The position numbers were made by a program, and so were the translations under genes. Below, in pieces: positions 1-9,400 of a stretch of 64,000 bases of DNA. The notes beneath the pieces were generated by a model. It did not search any database. It was not told the origin of the DNA and saw nothing but the letters and a program-made list of their open reading frames with translations. The DNA comes from Bacteroides luhongzhouii (lineage in GTDB: Bacteria > Bacteroidota > Bacteroidia > Bacteroidales > Bacteroidaceae). Numbering within the stretch: position 1 is the stretch's first letter; each line of letters begins with the position of its first letter. The DNA is taken from the NCBI RefSeq assembly GCF_009193295.2, contig NZ_CP059973.1:2728001-2792000 (forward strand), written 5' to 3'.

Positions 1-162
1 CTGTACCGACAAAGAGGGAGTATAATGGAATTAGGTGTTTTTTCTAAAGACAGAAGTTATATGCCTCCCGTAGAGCAAGATATAAATAAAATAATCAATG
101 AGCAATACTCTTTTTTATTTAATCTGTGGTATAATGAAAATTTGAAGAATGAAATAGAATAA
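1..162 (+). CDS. 3' end of an unrecognised protein (partial)
   Basis: An open frame runs from the first base to a TAA at 160-162 and gives the last 53 residues of a protein whose start lies outside the window. The tail is polar and contains no motif I recognise, so no function is given. It ends only four bases before the ATG of the transglutaminase-like gene, so the two are very likely cotranscribed, and that gene is the best clue to its context. Confidence 0.6.
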   Translation: MYRQRGSIMELGVFSKDRSYMPPVEQDINKIINEQYSFLFNLWYNENLKNEIE

Positions 163-166
163 AGAT

Positions 167-2095
167 ATGAAAGCGTTGATGAAAATAAGTTTTTTGCTTC
201 TCGGCGTTACTGTTATTTGCTGGGGAGTATATTTCTACTCTGGAAATAGGATTATCACACGGAAAGTTTTAGCACATTATCAAAATGATTCATTGAAATT
301 AGCGGCAGCAACATTATTGTTGGATAATATAGGTGACAAATTTGCTTATTGTAAAGAGGATATTGAACGTTATGACACGATTTTTGCACTTTATGATGAA
401 TTAAATAAAAAAGGAGAAACCTCATCAGAACCAGAACTGGCAAAAAAATGTTGGCATACCTTAATTCAGACTTATGGGAAAATGAAACCTTCACTATTTG
501 AACGTGAATATGATAGGAAAACTTTATCTGCATCTTTTTTAATAGATAATATTGATGTGGCTTTTGAAGCATGGCAAACAGCCCCTAATTTTATCACGCG
601 TGATTTTAATCTATTCTGCAGATACGTATTGCCTTATCGGGTTGGCAATGAGCCAATAGAGCCGGAGCGAAGAAAACAATTCGAGGAATTGCGTTCTCTA
701 AGAGATTCTATGTTTGACGAAAGTCGGATTATAAAAGATCTATATCACGAATTTGTCAAAGTACGTAAATACCAAAATAGTAAGCAAATGTGGAATTATG
801 CGATATCTTTAACTAAATCTCAATTAGAAAAAACTCGTAGAGGATCATGTCGTCATTTTTGTGAGTATTATGTGGCAGCTTTACGTGCTTGTGGCATTCC
901 TGCAACAATAGATTATGTTAATTGTTGGGGGAACAGAGCTGGTGGACATGAATGGGTGGCAGTTCTAAAGGATAGTGGAGCATTTCTTGCTTTTGACGCA
1001 TTAGATCGAAAGAAAATGAAATTGGCTTATAAACCAGCAAAAATTTATCGGCAAACTTTTGAAACACAGGTTATTGATGGGGATGCGAGAAAATATGTTC
1101 CTGACTATATGCTAAATCCAAATCGCATGGATGTCTCACATCTTTATTTTAATACCTATGATGTGGAGATAAAGGGCAGTGATATGAAACAATATAAGAA
1201 CTATCCATATGGGGTTATTTGTGTGTTTGATAATAAGAAATGGGTACCTGTTGATTTTGGTAAGGTGACTGATGGGGTATTTCATTTTCAAAATATGATA
1301 GGCGATGTATGTTATATGGCTGGTTTTTATGTTAATGGAACTTTTATTTCGGCTACAGAGCCGTTTGTTCTAACCAAAAGTGGTGAAGTAAAATTGATTC
1401 AATGTTACACAAAAAATCATGTAGATATGCGGTTGGTTCGTAAATACCCGAAATTCACACGCATTTCTTCTTTTAGGAAAGGACTATTGGGCTCTAAAAT
1501 AGAAGTATCAGATGATAGAGAATTCTCTTCAGGCAGGACTTTGATAACAATTGATGAATTAGGGAATGAAGATATTTTTGATTCAACCGTAACAGTGAAT
1601 AGACCATACAGGTATGTGCGATTAGTTTTTGATGAACAGAAAGAAGGTAATTTGGCTGAAATAGAATTTTATGGGAAGAAGAGAGGGACAAATGTTGAAG
1701 TTCTATTGACAGGTGGATTTAGCGGAGAACCAATAAAGCAAACTAAAACAAATTGGACGATGGCTTTGGATCGGAGTTTTGATACTTATTTTAAGAAGAA
1801 TAAAGGAGAAAAAGGTAATATTTGTTTAGATTTAGGAAAGGATAATTCATATGAGATAACGCGCGTAAGATATGTTCCTCAAACAGATTCTAACTTTATA
1901 GTTCCGGGAAATCAATATCGTTTGGAATATTGGGACAATTCTTCTTGGAAATTTTTTGGAGAACAGATTGCTACCGATTTTAGTTTAAATTTTTCAAATG
2001 TACCTGCTGGCCGATTATATATTTTACATAATCTAACCAATGGTGTGGAGGAGAGAATTTTTACTTATGAAGATGGTAAACAAGTGTGGTGGTAA
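167..2095 (+). CDS. Membrane-anchored transglutaminase-like protein with C-terminal discoidin-like domains
   Basis: A 642-residue protein. An N-terminal hydrophobic segment (about residues 5-25) is a signal or anchor, so it should act in the periplasm or at the surface. A transglutaminase/papain-like core is visible: Cys228 in the SCRHFC motif, His261 in GGHEW and Asp277 in AFDALD, with the spacing of a transglutaminase triad. The roughly 300 residues that follow look like beta-sandwich modules; about 470-540 and 560-640 resemble F5/8 type C (discoidin) folds. In bacteria such proteins are usually predicted proteases, amidases or cross-linking enzymes acting on surface protein or peptidoglycan; the substrate is unknown. 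The ATG at 167 is used; another ATG at 179 is possible. It follows the upstream partial gene by four bases. Confidence 0.75.
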   Translation: MKALMKISFLLLGVTVICWGVYFYSGNRIITRKVLAHYQNDSLKLAAATLLLDNIGDKFAYCKEDIERYDTIFALYDELNKKGETSSEPELAKKCWHTLIQTYGKMKPSLFEREYDRKTLSASFLIDNIDVAFEAWQTAPNFITRDFNLFCRYVLPYRVGNEPIEPERRKQFEELRSLRDSMFDESRIIKDLYHEFVKVRKYQNSKQMWNYAISLTKSQLEKTRRGSCRHFCEYYVAALRACGIPATIDYVNCWGNRAGGHEWVAVLKDSGAFLAFDALDRKKMKLAYKPAKIYRQTFETQVIDGDARKYVPDYMLNPNRMDVSHLYFNTYDVEIKGSDMKQYKNYPYGVICVFDNKKWVPVDFGKVTDGVFHFQNMIGDVCYMAGFYVNGTFISATEPFVLTKSGEVKLIQCYTKNHVDMRLVRKYPKFTRISSFRKGLLGSKIEVSDDREFSSGRTLITIDELGNEDIFDSTVTVNRPYRYVRLVFDEQKEGNLAEIEFYGKKRGTNVEVLLTGGFSGEPIKQTKTNWTMALDRSFDTYFKKNKGEKGNICLDLGKDNSYEITRVRYVPQTDSNFIVPGNQYRLEYWDNSSWKFFGEQIATDFSLNFSNVPAGRLYILHNLTNGVEERIFTYEDGKQVWW

Positions 2096-2185
2096 GCTTT
2101 ATCTGTTATTAAAAATGAATGTTATTTATGAAACGATTATTGACTTTATTAAATCGTTGCGTTTAAAATGATCTTTCTTTAAAAG

Positions 2186-2234
2186 CCGTATACAAAGTGT
2201 GTATATTTACCAATGTATACACATTTGTATACGG
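2186..2234. repeat. AT-rich palindrome upstream of the DUF4369 gene
   Basis: Two arms (2186-2205 and 2216-2234) are near-perfect reverse complements, about 20 bases each with one base missing from the right arm, separated by about 10 bases. Both contain GTATAC cores. No T-run follows directly, so it is more likely an operator or mRNA hairpin than a simple terminator. It lies 77 bases before the ATG of the next gene. The rest of the 2096-2311 gap shows nothing else. Confidence 0.55.
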
Positions 2235-2311
2235 TTAATGTTTTTATATTAATCTATTAATGGTTTTCTTTGTTACAACGTGAATGATAAACTTTTATTT
2301 GGACTAATATT

Positions 2312-3106
2312 ATGATAAAACATCTATTCTTTTTTATTTTCGTATCTATGCTACATCTATCTTATGGACAAAAAAGATACACAATCAGAGGTGAATTTCC
2401 TGATCATTCTTTGGATAATGAATATGTATTGCTATATGATTTCTCATCTCTTCAAGGTGAATATGAACGTTCAAAGCAAGCATTCATTGACAGTATATTG
2501 GTGGTCGATAAAGTGTTTTATTATGAAGGGACGATCAATCAAGAACCTTTTTTAGCATTAGTTCTTTGTAGTAAAAGCAGATATCTTAAATATAGCACAA
2601 CTTTTATAGTAGAACCTGGCAATATTCAGATGCGCGTTGTTGACTGGGCAAGTGATGGTGACGTGTCAGGTACTTCTATTAACGACGATTACAACAAATA
2701 TATTATTGAACGGGGGAAACTAATTGGTAAGACGCGTTCTTTAAGAACTAAACGAGAAGATACAATAAAAAGTGATACTCTAAAAGATAATAAATGTATA
2801 TCTTTAAGTGAGGTATACACATATGCCGAGGAAGGGAAATTTATTTTCTTAGAGAAATATGCTATGTATCCAAATGTTGTACGATATTGGTTATCTTTCT
2901 ATTTGAATGGGCGAAGAGCGTCAAAGAGTCCTGCTTTCTCCAAATGCCTGCATATTCTCAATTTAATGCCCAAAGCGGATCGGGACATCCTTTTGGCTTG
3001 GCGGGACTATACTATTAAAAAGGAGGAGTATAGAGAAAAGACTAAATCTCTGTTGGATAGTATACATAATAATGCCCCTCGTTTCATCGAGGCTATTTCA
3101 AAATAG
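2312..3106 (+). CDS. Secreted DUF4369 protein without a thioredoxin domain
   Basis: A 264-residue protein with a signal peptide (about 1-19, ending SYGQ). Residues about 20-130 match the pattern of the DUF4369 N-terminal domain: a beta-rich segment starting YTIRGEF, then LYDF, then an FIVEPGNI-like strand. In Bacteroidetes this domain usually precedes a TlpA/ResA-type thioredoxin domain with a CxxC motif. Here the C-terminal half is helical and charged, has no CxxC and ends at 264 residues. It may be a stand-alone form or one that lost its redox domain. It is separated from the upstream gene by a palindrome and followed by a long non-coding gap, so it is probably monocistronic. Confidence 0.65.
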   Translation: MIKHLFFFIFVSMLHLSYGQKRYTIRGEFPDHSLDNEYVLLYDFSSLQGEYERSKQAFIDSILVVDKVFYYEGTINQEPFLALVLCSKSRYLKYSTTFIVEPGNIQMRVVDWASDGDVSGTSINDDYNKYIIERGKLIGKTRSLRTKREDTIKSDTLKDNKCISLSEVYTYAEEGKFIFLEKYAMYPNVVRYWLSFYLNGRRASKSPAFSKCLHILNLMPKADRDILLAWRDYTIKKEEYREKTKSLLDSIHNNAPRFIEAISK

Positions 3107-3291
3107 CTCTCCTTAATATGAAGTTTGGGTGTAGTTGCTCTTTTGAAATTTAGTTGGAAAGTTCATAATGGTGCACAAAGGAATTAAATAGTGATTAACG
3201 GATTAGTAATTAATCGGTGCGGTTTTTAATTATTACAGAATAGAATGGATTTTCTCATCGGATATTTATTTTCAATCTTTCTATGTCTTCT

Positions 3292-3639
3292 TTCACCTTT
3301 TCTCTGTCTCTTCGATGAATAAGGAGTTTGCGGGTGAAGGGTAACAACTTCACCACCTCTTCACCTGTGGCGATTAGTTTCAAAAATAGTTTCACTGCTT
3401 GAAACTATTCGTTTCTCGGTGTGAAACACTTCGTTTCAAAGCATGAAACACTTTGTTTCTCGGCGTGAAACTTTTAGTTTCAAATAGGGTTGAAACTAAT
3501 TACGAAATAGCTTTACTAATCTTGTTCAATGGTTAAATCAGGAAGCAGCCATTTGATTTGATTCACGATGAAGAGAAGGTGAAAGACCGACTATTCACCT
3601 GCAAACTCCTTATTTATCGAAGAAACAGAGAAAAGTGAA
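3292..3639. repeat. Non-coding element with 46-47 bp inverted terminal repeats
   Basis: The arm at 3292-3338 is the reverse complement of 3594-3639 with three mismatches and one single-base gap. Together they enclose about 255 bases. Inside are a short hairpin (GGTGAAG at 3333-3339 against CTTCACC at 3348-3354) and a regular palindrome array at 3377-3496. No convincing coding frame lies inside. The layout resembles a MITE-like or other non-autonomous repeat, but no target-site duplication was established. The flanks 3107-3291 and 3640-3845 show no gene or motif I recognise. Confidence 0.7.
3377..3496. repeat. Array of five GTTTC-N7-GAAAC palindromes at 22 bp pitch
   Basis: Units start at 3389, 3411, 3433, 3455 and 3477, exactly 22 bases apart. 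The first four are GTTTC, seven variable bases, GAAAC (17 bp), separated by 5-base spacers. The last has a ten-base centre. A lone GTTTC at 3377 precedes the array. The variable centres alternate between types (TCGGTGT and TCGGCGT in units 2 and 4). The constant pitch, close to two helical turns, suggests a protein-binding or RNA-hairpin array. It does not look like CRISPR: the units are palindromic and far too short, with 5-base spacers. Confidence 0.8.
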
Positions 3640-3845
3640 GGAGATGGAAGAATTGACCATGTTATAGAGAAAAGCATTGAATTGTTCAAAACCGTACCGA
3701 TTATGAACCAATGCAAATCATAGGTCAGTATATGGAAAAAATGACATAAATATGGATAATAATCCTTGTCTCGAAATAGCCTGCTAAGTTTTTTGTATTC
3801 ATTATTCCTTTTGGCTAGTTTTGCTTGTGTAAATCTTAAAAAGTC

Positions 3846-6377
3846 ATGAAACACATAACTAAAATAAAAGCAATTTTCGCTATTTTACTATTATATATTA
3901 TAATAGTTCCACCATTATACGCCCAATCTATAAGTGTCCGTTCATTACCTGGCTATGTAAAAGCGATAAATCAATTCAACCAACTGAACCCTCAAGAAAA
4001 GGTGTATCTTCATTTTGACAATACCGGATATTATTTGGGTGATACTATCTGGTTTAAGGCTTATGCGGTATTTGCAGAGCAACTTCGTCCCACCACTTTA
4101 AGCAAAGTGTTACATGTAGAGCTGTTGACTCCACAAGGAATGGTAGTGGATGACCGCCAATTAAAGCTTGAAAATGGCGAATGTCATGGTGAATTTGCCT
4201 TGAGTTCCCGTTATCATAGTGGTTTCTATGAAGTTCGTGTTTACACTCGAAGTCTGTTGAATTTTGGTGACGATTGTATTTTTTCTCGTGTATTTCCTGT
4301 TTATGATTCTCCGGAAATAGAAGGGCATTATACTGATCGGAAGATGAATAGTGGTTTTGGCTTGAAAGACGAACGTAAAAAGACCACAAAAGCTAAGAAA
4401 GTCAACCTTTCCTTTTATCCTGAAGGAGGAAATGCTGTGGTTGGGTTACGTTCGAGAATCGGTTTCAAAGCTACAGGAGAGAATGGAGAAGATTTGAATA
4501 TAACAGGTGCGGTATATGATTCTTCCGGTGAACTGGTTTCATATTTCTCCACTTATCACCAAGGTATGGGATTTTTTGAAATGATTCCTGATAAGACTAC
4601 ATATAAAATTGTAGCCGATTATGATGGAAAGAAATATGACTTTTCTTTTTCAAACATTATTCCTTCAGGATATGTGATGCGTGTGACAGATTTGGATGCA
4701 GAAACTTATCAGGTACATCTGCAAAAATCTCCGGACTTGCCGGCTGATACTTTAGCCGTTTCTGTATCATGTCGTGGTACAGTTTATTCAGCAGAAGCTT
4801 TAGTTTTGGGTGATAAACCTTATATTTATCAATTGGATAAAGGAAAACTTCCTGCCGGTTGCCTTCAATTTACTCTTTATAATCAGGATGGTAAAATTCT
4901 GGCAGACCGTTTGGCTTTTAATCGTGCTCCGTTAGAATATTGCCGTGTTGCGGTGGAGGCGGATAAACCTTTCTATAAACCTTTAGAAAAGGTGAGACTA
5001 TCACTCGCTGTGAAAGATTTGTCCGGTAATCCTGTATCAGGCAGCTTTTCATTGTCTGTGCGTGATGCCGGCACAGAAATTCATACTGGTTATCATGAGA
5101 ATATCCTGACAAACTTGTTGCTCTCTTCTGAAATACGAGGTTACATCGCTCATCCGATGCAATATTTCGGGACGGACGACCGTAGTAATCGTATGAAGTT
5201 GGACTTGTTGATGATGGTACAGGGGTGGCGCCGTTACAATTGGCAGGTGATGGCGGGGGTATCTCCTTTTCATGTGGCACATTATGCTGAAGAGGGTTTA
5301 CCAGTGAGTGGTGTAGTGAAATCTTTACTCAAGAATAGGGTGGAAGCGAATGTGGATGTTGTATTTTGGATTGTTAAGGATAGTGCTTCTTTCCATGGTC
5401 ATTGCAAAACTGACAAAAAAGGGCGTTTCCATTTCCTGTTGCCGGATCATGCGGCAGTAGACGGTGAATGGCAGCTGGCTCTTTCTGTGACTTCGAAAGG
5501 CAAACCGAAACATTGCAGGATTATGCTCGACCGCCTTTTTAGTCCGGAAGCCCGCAGTTATTCTATTTCGGACTTTCAGGTGAAGGATACGGTTATTGTT
5601 TTTGCAGATACTTCAGATAGTCTGGCCAATAGTAATGTTTTAGGTATGATACAGAATCTTCCCCAAGTGGTGATAAAGAAAAAACAGATAAAGAATGAGA
5701 TATTTCCGGATTTGGTTTGTAATGTGGAAAAGGATATTAGTAGGCTGATGGATCAAGGGAAGGATTATCCAGGAACATTGGGGGAATATATGGAAAGAAA
5801 TATTTCTGCGGTAAACATGGTAGATACTGCGTATACGTATGCTAATAGTGCTATTTGTTATATTTTAGATGGTGGAGGTTCTGTTAATCCGCGAAAGGGC
5901 ATCGGTGCTTCCGATCATCCGATAGAGAATATAAAAACAATAGAAGTGTATGATGGAAATCTTCGGGCTTGGATAGTGAGAAACATAGATAGTAATTATG
6001 GCTATTATCCTCCGAGTGATCCAACATCAGATTTTTATAGTATGAGACATTTATATGATGCTGTTTTTCAGGCTAACCAAAGGCTGGTATTATTCATCGT
6101 CCGTTTATATAACGATGTGTTGCATGACAAGTATAAGAAGGGAATGCGTTATACTTTTTTCAAAGCCTTTTCTCCTGTAAGAGAATTCTATCAGGTAAAT
6201 CATAGTAATAGTGTTCCGGGAGATATAGATTTTCGTCGAACTTTGTATTGGAATCCTGATGTGAGGACTGATAATAATGGAAAAGTGAACGTTAGTTTTT
6301 ATAATAATGCTACTTGTCGACAAATGACGATCAATGCAGAGGGGATAAATCGTGGGAAGTGTATTATTAAAGAATAA
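3846..6377 (+). CDS. Secreted MG2-like protein with a TonB-plug-like segment
   Basis: An 843-residue protein with a signal peptide (about 1-27, ending LYAQ). Residues about 50-150 contain the macroglobulin MG2-type pattern (EKVYLHFDNTGYYLGDTIWFKAY, followed by GEFALSS and GFYEVRVYT) found in large Bacteroidetes exported proteins. Further beta-sandwich domains follow. Around residues 670-710 an ILDGG...IENIKTIEVYDG stretch resembles the plug domain of TonB-dependent receptors, but there is no barrel after it. The C-terminus (TLYWNPDVRTDNNGKV) is typical of this family. It is probably periplasmic or surface-exposed; the function is unknown. It starts about 200 bases after the inverted-repeat element and ends 99 bases before the preferred start of the hybrid regulator. 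Confidence 0.65.
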   Translation: MKHITKIKAIFAILLLYIIIVPPLYAQSISVRSLPGYVKAINQFNQLNPQEKVYLHFDNTGYYLGDTIWFKAYAVFAEQLRPTTLSKVLHVELLTPQGMVVDDRQLKLENGECHGEFALSSRYHSGFYEVRVYTRSLLNFGDDCIFSRVFPVYDSPEIEGHYTDRKMNSGFGLKDERKKTTKAKKVNLSFYPEGGNAVVGLRSRIGFKATGENGEDLNITGAVYDSSGELVSYFSTYHQGMGFFEMIPDKTTYKIVADYDGKKYDFSFSNIIPSGYVMRVTDLDAETYQVHLQKSPDLPADTLAVSVSCRGTVYSAEALVLGDKPYIYQLDKGKLPAGCLQFTLYNQDGKILADRLAFNRAPLEYCRVAVEADKPFYKPLEKVRLSLAVKDLSGNPVSGSFSLSVRDAGTEIHTGYHENILTNLLLSSEIRGYIAHPMQYFGTDDRSNRMKLDLLMMVQGWRRYNWQVMAGVSPFHVAHYAEEGLPVSGVVKSLLKNRVEANVDVVFWIVKDSASFHGHCKTDKKGRFHFLLPDHAAVDGEWQLALSVTSKGKPKHCRIMLDRLFSPEARSYSISDFQVKDTVIVFADTSDSLANSNVLGMIQNLPQVVIKKKQIKNEIFPDLVCNVEKDISRLMDQGKDYPGTLGEYMERNISAVNMVDTAYTYANSAICYILDGGGSVNPRKGIGASDHPIENIKTIEVYDGNLRAWIVRNIDSNYGYYPPSDPTSDFYSMRHLYDAVFQANQRLVLFIVRLYNDVLHDKYKKGMRYTFFKAFSPVREFYQVNHSNSVPGDIDFRRTLYWNPDVRTDNNGKVNVSFYNNATCRQMTINAEGINRGKCIIKE

Positions 6378-6436
6378 ATTTATATGGAGATTTTACTTTT
6401 CATAGTGTTACATTCTATGTTGCAGTGCAAAAGATG

Positions 6437-6444
6437 TATCTTTG
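6437..6444 (+). promoter_or_regulatory. -7 promoter box (TATCTTTG) of the hybrid regulator gene
   Basis: This matches the Bacteroides -7 consensus TAnnTTTG and lies 33 bases before the ATG at 6477. It falls inside the longest possible reading frame (from 6384), which argues for the later start. No clear -33 TTTG was found. Confidence 0.55.
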
Positions 6445-6476
6445 TAACCAGCAATCAAAATAACCCCAAGCACTGT

Positions 6477-9400
6477 ATGAAATATAAATTATTATACCTC
6501 TTCGTTTTGTTTAGTTTTTCTATATCGAATCTGTATGCTGATATTGAACTTAGTTCCAAACAAATGAGAACCAGTGATGGGCTACCTAGTAATTCTGTAC
6601 GATGCATGTTTCAGGACAGTAAAGGGTTCTTATGGTTGGGTACTTTAGACGGATTGACCCGTTATGATGGAAATACTTTTCTTACCTATCAGTTGGAAAC
6701 CGGCAAACACGATCAGATTTCTTTAGCAGATAACAGAATAAAACATGTGGTAGAGGATAAAAATGGCTTCCTGTGGATAAAGACAGTACCGGAATTATTC
6801 AGCTGTTATGATCTACAGAAAGCTTGTTTTGTAGATTTTACCGGTACCGGAAATGATGGAGAGAACTATTCAGAAATATTTATGTCCTCTAATGGAGATG
6901 TGTGGCTTTGGCATAGAGGGAACGGTGTGCGTCAAATTGTTTGTGAGGACGATCGGACTATGACCTCTGTGAAGTTTAGAGCGAAATTTGGAAACTTGCC
7001 CGATGACCGGATTAAATTTATAAATGAAGATTCTAGTGGCAGGATCTGGATTGGTACCATGCAGGGACTTGCGTCTGTTTATAAAGGGAAAGTTGAATTT
7101 ATCGATAGGAAATTGAATTTTTCTTCTTCTTTCCCTCATGGAGAGGATATGTATTTTCTGACAAAGAGTGGAGATGTGTATCGCTGTGTAAATGGATCGA
7201 AAAAAATAGACTGTTTAGCGTCGCTGTCTGCTATTGCCGATAATACATCTGTCAGTACACATTCATTGATAAAAGATAAATGGGTTATATTTACTTCCAG
7301 CGAAGGGGTATATGAATTTGATTTTCAGAACTTTCAAATAACTCCTTGCCGAGAATTGAAAATAAATAATGGAAAAGTTATTCATGACAATTACGGAGAT
7401 TGTTGGGCTTACAATAACACTGGACGAATTTATTATATAAATTCGAAGAGCGGAGAAATAAAGGATTTTCAACTGATTCCTGAAGAGAAGATGAAATATA
7501 TAGATTATGAACGCTATCATGTGGTGCGTGATGACCGGGGGATTGTGTGGATTTCAACTTATGGAAACGGACTTTTCACCTACGATATTCAGGAGGACCA
7601 GTTGGAACACTTTGTTTCCGAAGGGAAGAATGCAGGACCTATAGGGTCAGATTTCTTGTTATGTTTGATGAAAGACAGGACAGGAGGAATATGGGTAAGC
7701 TCCGAATATTCCGGTTTGTCTCATATTTCCATTTCAAATAAAGGCATTACACATGTCTATCCTGAATCGCCGGATGTTTTTGACCGTTCGAATACAATCC
7801 GGTTACTGACTAAAATGTCGAATGGAGATATATGGGTAGGAACGCGAAGAGGTGGATTGTATAATTATGATTCTCATCTGAAAACTAAGATAGATAATCA
7901 TTATTTGCCCTATAATATTTATGCGATTTCAGAAGATAGTCAGGAGAATATATGGATAGGAACCCGGGGAGACGGACTAAAAATAGGAGATACGTGGTAT
8001 AAAACGGATCCGTCTAATCCTTTTGCCTTATCTCATTCTAATATTTATTCCATTCTTCGTGATAAGAAAGATCGTATGTGGGTTGGAACATTTGGAGGAG
8101 GACTGGATCAGGCAGAATCAACGGAAAAAGGACAATACAAGTTCCGTCGTTTCTTTCAAGGAAAGAAGTATGGCTTACGGATAGTCAGAGTAATGGCAGA
8201 AGATGAGAAAGGGATGATATGGATGGGCACAAGTGAAGGTATCTGCATTTTCCACCCTGACTCATTGATCGCTAATGAAGATAACTATCATTTGTTCAGC
8301 TACACCGATGGCAATTTTTGCAGCAATGAGATTCGTTGCCTGTTTCGTGATAGCAAAGGGCGCATGTGGGTAGGTACTTCGGGTGCCGGGCTGAATCTAT
8401 GCGAACTGTCAGACGACTGTCAGTCTTTGAAATATACGCATTATGGAATAGCTGAAGGACTTGTTAATAATATGGTGCAATCTATTTTGGAAGATCATTC
8501 GGGACAATTATGGATTGCTACGGAATATGGAATTTCAAGGTTCAATCCTAACAGCCATTCTTTCGAGAATTATTTCTTCTCATCTTATACATTAGGAAAT
8601 GTGTATAGCGAGAACAGTGCGTGTATGGGGGCAGACGGTAAACTGATTTTTGGAACAAACTACGGATTGACGATTATTGACCCGAAGAAGATTCCAACAG
8701 AGAGATTGTTTTCTCCTATTGTTATCACAGGATTGTCCGTTAATGGAATTCAGGTGAAGCCTAATATGCCGGGTTCTCCTTTGCAAGAATCTTTAGCCTA
8801 TTCGGATAAGATTACATTGAAATATTTCCAGAATTCTTTTATGCTTGATTTTTCTACTCTTGATTATTCGGATAATGGTCAAATCAAGTATATGTATTGG
8901 CTGGAAAACTATGACAAGGGATGGAATGTTCCGTCTTCTTTAAGTTTTGCTACTTATAAATATCTGGAGCCGGGCACTTACATTTTCCATGTGAAATATT
9001 GTGATGGTGCCGGTATTTGGAATGATACCGAAACAACCTTGAAGATTGTTATCGTGCCTCCGTTTTGGAAAACAAATTGGGCTATGCTCGGATATTTCAT
9101 CCTGATGTTAATAGCTTTGTACTTTACATATCGTATCATTTTTAATTTCAATAGGTTGCGCAACCGCATCAATGTTGAAAAACAACTGACAGAGTATAAA
9201 CTGGTATTTTTCACAAATATCTCTCATGAATTCCGTACTCCGCTTACATTGATCCAAGGAGCATTGGAGAAAATGTACCGGACGGATGATATTCCACAAG
9301 CCTTATTGCATCCGTTGAAAGTCATGGATAAAAGTACACAACGTATGTTGAGGCTGATTAATCAGTTGCTGGAGTTCAGAAAAATGCAGAACAACAAGTT

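Noticed and set aside
3377..3496. Possible CRISPR array
   Set aside because: The repeated part is only GTTTC...GAAAC with 5-7 base variable parts; spacers are far too short and no cas gene is near.
3591..3854. Minus-strand 87-codon frame in the 3.1-3.8 kb gap
   Set aside because: It includes the right arm of the inverted repeat, has no protein-like features and no promoter; the element explains the sequence better.
6384..6476. Longer N-terminus for the hybrid regulator
   Set aside because: The extra 31 residues are not signal-like and span a good -7 promoter box, while the ATG at 6477 is followed at once by a signal peptide.
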